From NCBI GenBank assembly GCA_965204245.1, contig CBDBED010000002.1, positions 186,001 through 250,000 on the forward strand: a DNA stretch of 64,000 nucleotides. Reading direction: 5' to 3'. The DNA is from JAAXIE01 sp965204245 (GTDB lineage Bacteria; Chloroflexota; Dehalococcoidia; Lucifugimonadales; JAAXIE01). Both the position numbers and the translations under genes were made by a program. Every line of letters begins with the position of its first letter. Positions within the stretch are counted from its first letter, which is position 1. Of this stretch, positions 60,482-64,000 are shown piece after piece. The notes under the pieces were generated by a model. It ran no database searches and was not told the DNA's origin. It saw only the letters and a program-made list of their open reading frames with translations.

Positions 60482-61522
60482 CTAGTGCATCTTGGGCATA
60501 ACCTTCTCCGCAAACAGCCTCATCGACTTCTTCACCTCTTCATGCGGTACCAGTCCACCCAAGTTGAACCAGCAGATCGTCTCATCGTTGCGCAGCGCAT
60601 GGCTGACCTTGTGCAGCCGGTCCTCGACCGCGCTGGGCTCATCATAGACGGCCGTATTCTTCAGTATGTCCTCATAGGGAATGCTGAGGTAGTTGGGATA
60701 GCGCGGTCCGCCCGCAGCAGCCGTCTCATCAGTGGGACGCGGCCCCGGGCCGAGGATCGCATCCACCTCTTGCATATAGCTCATGGTGCTCGCCTTCGCC
60801 AGTTCCTGCGCCTTCGCTCCGTCTTGGTGCACGAACACCGGCATTGCCAGCGACACCTCCTGCTCCGGGTGACCGCTCTCCTTCAACACATGCCGGTACG
60901 TGATTAACCCCTCCTGTAGTCGCGGCAGCGGGTTAATCAGTATCCACGTGAATACCGGCAGGCCCAACTCCCCTGCCAGCGGGAAGGTGTCCGCGCTGTT
61001 CGAGGCCATCCGCAGGGGCGGGTACGGCTTCTGCGTGGGCTTCGGTGCCACAGACACGTCGTTTATTTCCCAGAACCTCCCCTTGTAGGTCACGTGGTCC
61101 TCGGTCCACACCCTCTTCAGTATGTCCAAGGCCTCCATGAAGCGCGGCCTGCTGTCCTCCTGCGGAACGCCGAAGCCGTGGTGGGCCAGCCGTGTGCCCC
61201 GCCCGATGCCGAACTCCAGCCGTCCATCCGACAGCACATCGCAGGTGGCCGCATCCTCCGCCAGATTCACCGGGTGGTGCAGAGGCAGCAGGTTCACTGC
61301 GATGCCCAACCGGATGCGCTTGGTGCGCTGCGCCGCCACGGCGGCCAGCATCAGGGGCGAGGGCATCACGGAGAAGGTGCCGCGGAAATGCAACTCAGCA
61401 ATCCAAGCCCGGTCAAACCCCAGTTCGTCCGCCAGTTCAATCTGTTCCAAGGTATCCTGGTACCGTTGCGCCACCGACTGCTCCGGCCCGCACGGCACTT
61501 GGTAGAAGACGCCGAACTTCAT
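60482..61522 (-). CDS. LLM-class flavin-dependent oxidoreductase, first gene of the operon
   Basis: 346 residues. LGFDRAWIAELHFRGTFSVMPSPLMLAAVAAQRTKRIRLGIAVNLLPLHHPVNLAEDAATCDVLSDGRLEFGIGRG matches the LLM family core (loops omitted), with a C-terminal SMRLFAEKVMPKMH. It starts the minus-strand operon and may cooperate with the Rieske enzyme in catabolism of one compound. GGGGGAACGATAGTCT precedes the ATG. Confidence 0.87.
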   Translation of the reverse strand: MKFGVFYQVPCGPEQSVAQRYQDTLEQIELADELGFDRAWIAELHFRGTFSVMPSPLMLAAVAAQRTKRIRLGIAVNLLPLHHPVNLAEDAATCDVLSDGRLEFGIGRGTRLAHHGFGVPQEDSRPRFMEALDILKRVWTEDHVTYKGRFWEINDVSVAPKPTQKPYPPLRMASNSADTFPLAGELGLPVFTWILINPLPRLQEGLITYRHVLKESGHPEQEVSLAMPVFVHQDGAKAQELAKASTMSYMQEVDAILGPGPRPTDETAAAGGPRYPNYLSIPYEDILKNTAVYDEPSAVEDRLHKVSHALRNDETICWFNLGGLVPHEEVKKSMRLFAEKVMPKMH

Positions 61523-61648
61523 AGACTATCGTTCCCCCAAATCATGCAGAAAATCCCCGAACCCAAGGGACCCGCTTTGGCCCCATGTTACCCCCAGTAA
61601 CTCGCAGAGTACAGTTCCGCTAACCTAGGACTTTGACCTCCCCACTTG

Positions 61649-61657
61649 TGCTATCAT
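61649..61657 (+). promoter_or_regulatory. Extended -10 promoter of the DUF6159 gene
   Basis: TGCTATCAT, identical to the element before the second Uma2 gene, lies about 100 bases before the ATG at 61755. Confidence 0.35.
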
Positions 61658-61754
61658 TCCCGCCGCTTGAACGGTGAAAGCCAGTCCGGCATCGGGCAGC
61701 GGCTATTGGGCTGCCCATTGGACGGCCTATTGGACAGTAGGAGGAGTCGCCAGC

Positions 61755-62621
61755 ATGTTCGCCACCATCGGTAGAAGCTTCCGGCTCGTCAAACTCTGTC
61801 TGCACGTTCTGGCAGTGGACAAGGAACTGGCCTTCTTCCCCATCTTCTCCTCCATCGGCGTCGTTCTCGTTGTGCTGGCCTTCATGGGGGTCAGCATCGG
61901 CATTGGGGCCCTTGACCGCATTGATGAAGGTAACTTTGGGGCTGCCGACATCGTCGTCGCCTTCCTCTTCTACTTCCTTGCCTACTTCGTCATCATCTTC
62001 TTCAACAGCGCCCTCGTATACGCCGCCCATGAAAGGCTGGCTGGAGGAGACCCTAATATCCGGTCCGGCCTCAGCGGGGCCTTCCACCGCATCATCTCCA
62101 TCCTCATGTGGTCCGCCATCGCCGCCACCGTCGGCCTCATCCTCCACATCCTCAACAGCATGGCCCGCGAGCGGGGAGGCGTTTCCGGCATCATCGGCCA
62201 GATAATCGTTGGCCTCCTTGGGGCCGCTTGGACTCTTGTTACCTTTTTTGTCGTGCCTCTCATCGTGATTGAACACCGGTCGGTCCCCGATGCCTTCCGC
62301 ACCTCTTTCGGGTTGCTCCGTCGCACTTGGGGCGAGCAGGTGGTCGCCAATTTCGGTCTCGGTATCGCTGCCATCCTCGGTTACCTCATAGCGGCGGGCA
62401 TCGGCGCCCTGCTGTTCCTCGTCCTGTCGCCCCTCGGCACTGCCGGAATCGTTACGGCCGTTCTCGTAGGCGTGGCCCTCGTGGCCTTTGTGGCAGTCCT
62501 GTTTGCCACTCTGGACGGCATATACAAAGCAGCCCTCTACAACTACGCCACCACCGGGGAAGTGGCCAGCCTCTTCGACGGAGACGTGGTGCGGGAAGCC
62601 TTCCGCCACCAATCACGGTAG
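61755..62621 (+). CDS. DUF6159 family integral membrane protein
   Basis: 288 residues from the ATG at 61755, preceded by AGGAGGAGTCGCCAGC; an earlier in-frame start at 61674 is rejected. FRLVKLCLHVLAVDKELAFFPIFSSI is the typical N-terminus, then about six membrane helices with VVPLIVIEHRSVPDAFRTSFGLLRRTWGEQV in the middle and LDGIYKAALYNYATTG near the end. Function of the family is unknown. Convergent with the hypothetical membrane gene 62797-63351. Confidence 0.8.
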   Translation: MFATIGRSFRLVKLCLHVLAVDKELAFFPIFSSIGVVLVVLAFMGVSIGIGALDRIDEGNFGAADIVVAFLFYFLAYFVIIFFNSALVYAAHERLAGGDPNIRSGLSGAFHRIISILMWSAIAATVGLILHILNSMARERGGVSGIIGQIIVGLLGAAWTLVTFFVVPLIVIEHRSVPDAFRTSFGLLRRTWGEQVVANFGLGIAAILGYLIAAGIGALLFLVLSPLGTAGIVTAVLVGVALVAFVAVLFATLDGIYKAALYNYATTGEVASLFDGDVVREAFRHQSR

Positions 62622-62796
62622 TCAAGCGCATAATCCGGGGAACGGAGCGTACGAGGTTGGAGCTGTAGCCGTAAAAGGGGGAACACTGCCACCCACAGAC
62701 ATAGGCGTTAAGTGTGCGCCCCGCCGGGTGTCCAAATGCAACGGGCCCGTGGAATGCAACAAAGCCCGTGGCCGTCTCCCCAAGCCGCTTCCACCC

Positions 62797-63351
62797 TCAC
62801 CCCAGCGTCACCATCAGTCCTGCTGTGAGCAGGGACAGGGACACGGCGTTGCCTCCCGCAACGCCCCACGTATACCCGCCTATGTCACGGTACTCCTCGT
62901 CGTTGATGGCGTCGTCTTCGGTCATCTCATACGCGACGAAAAGTCTGCTCACCTGCCACTGACCTCCAAGGCTACCCAGTGCCACTATGCCGGAGGCCCA
63001 TACATATTCCGCCTCCAGTACGAACGCCACCAATGCGGCCAATGCCAGAGTCAGGCCCACCGCGAACCCGAATGCCATGTGGGTGTAGGCCCTGTCCCAT
63101 CCTCCGTGACGCGCCGGTAGTCTCCACTTCCCGCTCTCCATGTCGAAAAAGTATCTCGGATTACGGCTCGGCGGGCGGTCTATCTGCCACAACTCGCCCA
63201 ACCTCGCTTCCGCCCGATGCTCCTGTAGTTCTCGCATCGACCCAAGCGCAATCCTTTTGCCTTCGATGCTCGGCTCCACCACCACAAACCGCCCCTGCCG
63301 GGACTGGTACCAATACATTCGCTCCGCCACATCCTTCCCCATCATCTCCAC
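62797..63351 (-). CDS. Membrane protein, unknown
   Basis: 184 residues: a polar N-terminal ~85 residues (WYQSRQGRFVVVEPSIEGKRIALGSM, RYFFDMESGKWRLPARHGGWDRAYTHMAFG), then about three membrane helices (88-108, 113-128, 158-180) with VAYEMTEDDAINDEEYRDIGG between the last two. I do not recognise a family. Strong Trp/Tyr content in the first part. The start is the first ATG. 63352-63626 upstream holds only a small 7-bp hairpin (63456-63477). Confidence 0.6.
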   Translation of the reverse strand: MEMMGKDVAERMYWYQSRQGRFVVVEPSIEGKRIALGSMRELQEHRAEARLGELWQIDRPPSRNPRYFFDMESGKWRLPARHGGWDRAYTHMAFGFAVGLTLALAALVAFVLEAEYVWASGIVALGSLGGQWQVSRLFVAYEMTEDDAINDEEYRDIGGYTWGVAGGNAVSLSLLTAGLMVTLG

Positions 63352-63626
63352 GAGTGCTCCGCCTCCCTCTTCTCTGGAATTCCGGCACGAGTCGGTCGAT
63401 GTGAAGTTTCGTTAGACGACTACATCGCATCCGTGCCCGCTCTGCGCCTACTATTGCAGGCTTGTATTGCAGCCTGCCGACCTTCAGTCCGGGGGCGCAC
63501 TGCTTGGCGTTGACGCCCCGAACTGCAACTTCTAGACTCGCAAACACCAAGTCCCCCGCGCAAGGACTTTTTGTCATGGGGGGCCGTTCCCGAGAGAAAT
63601 CCACCCTGCGCTCTGAGAGGTGACCC

Positions 63627-64000
63627 ATGGCCGACTCTCCCGTAAACCTCTTCGAATACGAAGAACTCGCCAAAGAGCGAATCAACAAGCCCGACTACGA
63701 CTACATCCAAGGCGGGGCCACCGACGAGATAACCATCCGCCGCACCCGCGCCGTCCTCGATTCCATCATGCTCCGACCCAACATGATGGTCGATATCAGC
63801 CAGCGCGACCTCTCCACCACCGTTCTGGGCCAGCCCATCAGCCTGCCCCTCATGCTCGACCCTGCAGGCCATCACTCCATGGCCTCCGATGAGGCCGAGA
63901 TAGCCACCGCCCGCGCCGCTGGTGCCATGGGCACGGTGATGATTCTCAGCTCCCATGCCTCCCGCACCTTGGAGGACGTGGCCGCCGAGTCCTCCGGCCC
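63627..64000 (+). CDS. FMN-dependent alpha-hydroxy-acid dehydrogenase (N-terminal part)
   Basis: 124 residues to the window edge from the ATG at 63627 (GAGAGGTGACCC upstream). VNLFEYEELAKERINKPDYDYIQGGATDEITIRRTRAVLDSIMLRPNMM, PLMLDPAGHHSMASDEAEIATARAAGAMGTVMILSSHASRTLEDV match lactate/glycolate oxidase-type enzymes; the IQGGATDE motif is canonical. The catalytic His/Arg part lies beyond the edge. Oxidises an alpha-hydroxy acid with FMN. Confidence 0.9.
   Translation, partial: MADSPVNLFEYEELAKERINKPDYDYIQGGATDEITIRRTRAVLDSIMLRPNMMVDISQRDLSTTVLGQPISLPLMLDPAGHHSMASDEAEIATARAAGAMGTVMILSSHASRTLEDVAAESSG

Noticed and set aside
63377..63391. GAATTCCGGCACGAG resembles a cDNA-library adaptor
   Set aside because: One extra base compared with the adaptor, and the surrounding sequence continues with normal local composition; treated as chance.
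1..64000. CRISPR arrays or phage/IS transposase genes
   Set aside because: No regularly spaced short direct repeats with unique spacers, and no transposase or integrase was recognised. The variable-word repeats are longer and internally palindromic, unlike CRISPR.

Overview
The window reads as a chromosomal stretch of a high-GC, heterotrophic Chloroflexota bacterium, probably of the Dehalococcoidia/SAR202 kind. This is inferred from gene content only: four luciferase-like flavin monooxygenases, long Thr/Pro (TPTPTP) linkers behind lipoprotein boxes, Uma2-family proteins, an acyl-CoA-dehydrogenase-like flavoprotein, a Rieske oxygenase, an alpha-hydroxy-acid dehydrogenase and a lipoprotein alpha-2-macroglobulin. 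No rRNA or ribosomal-protein marker is present to confirm it.

Layout. 1-6.5 kb: a minus-strand siderophore/iron binding lipoprotein, a MATE exporter and a FecCD permease cut by the window edge; a toxin-antitoxin pair whose PIN toxin is frameshifted; and a LivK-type binding lipoprotein coupled to a membrane-anchored helical protein. 6.8-16 kb: radical SAM/SPASM protein, oligopeptidase B, MarR regulator, luciferase-like enzyme, CotH/lamin-tail lipoprotein, a P-loop kinase and an HPP membrane protein. 16-26 kb: a frameshifted HNH nuclease of lower GC, DUF1801 protein, tRNA-Lys, flavoprotein, M20 peptidase, luciferase-like enzyme, repeat island A, cupin, Uma2 protein and an SDR. 26-31.9 kb: a MacAB-like exporter operon.

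32-44 kb is the metabolic centrepiece: mgsA, mgsB, mgsC, gmaS and four heterotetrameric sarcosine-oxidase-like genes. Together they form a complete gene set for the N-methylglutamate pathway, which channels methylated amines through gamma-glutamylmethylamide and N-methylglutamate to glutamate and a one-carbon unit. The cluster is interrupted by small accessory genes: a DUF4258/DUF2283-like pair, a small membrane protein, an OGG1-like DNA glycosylase and a HEPN/PaREP1-like protein. 44-64 kb: second Uma2 protein, luciferase-like enzyme, SEC-C mini-protein, alpha-2-macroglobulin, repeat island B, an esterase and other enzymes, a tandem pair of HEPN genes, a retropepsin-like protein, a four-gene operon (luciferase-like enzyme, Rieske oxygenase, SDR, binding lipoprotein), two membrane proteins and a truncated alpha-hydroxy-acid dehydrogenase.

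The most unusual non-coding signal is a repeat family present in two islands 28 kb apart (about 22.36-23.12 kb and 50.96-51.54 kb). Each ~200-base unit has constant blocks around a short variable word that occurs inverted once and direct two or three times. The word differs between units while the inverted copy keeps base-pairing, and a hairpin in the shared downstream flank also shows compensatory change. This suggests a structured RNA or mobile palindromic element family. The + strand is G-rich in the left half whatever the gene direction and becomes C-rich toward the right end.
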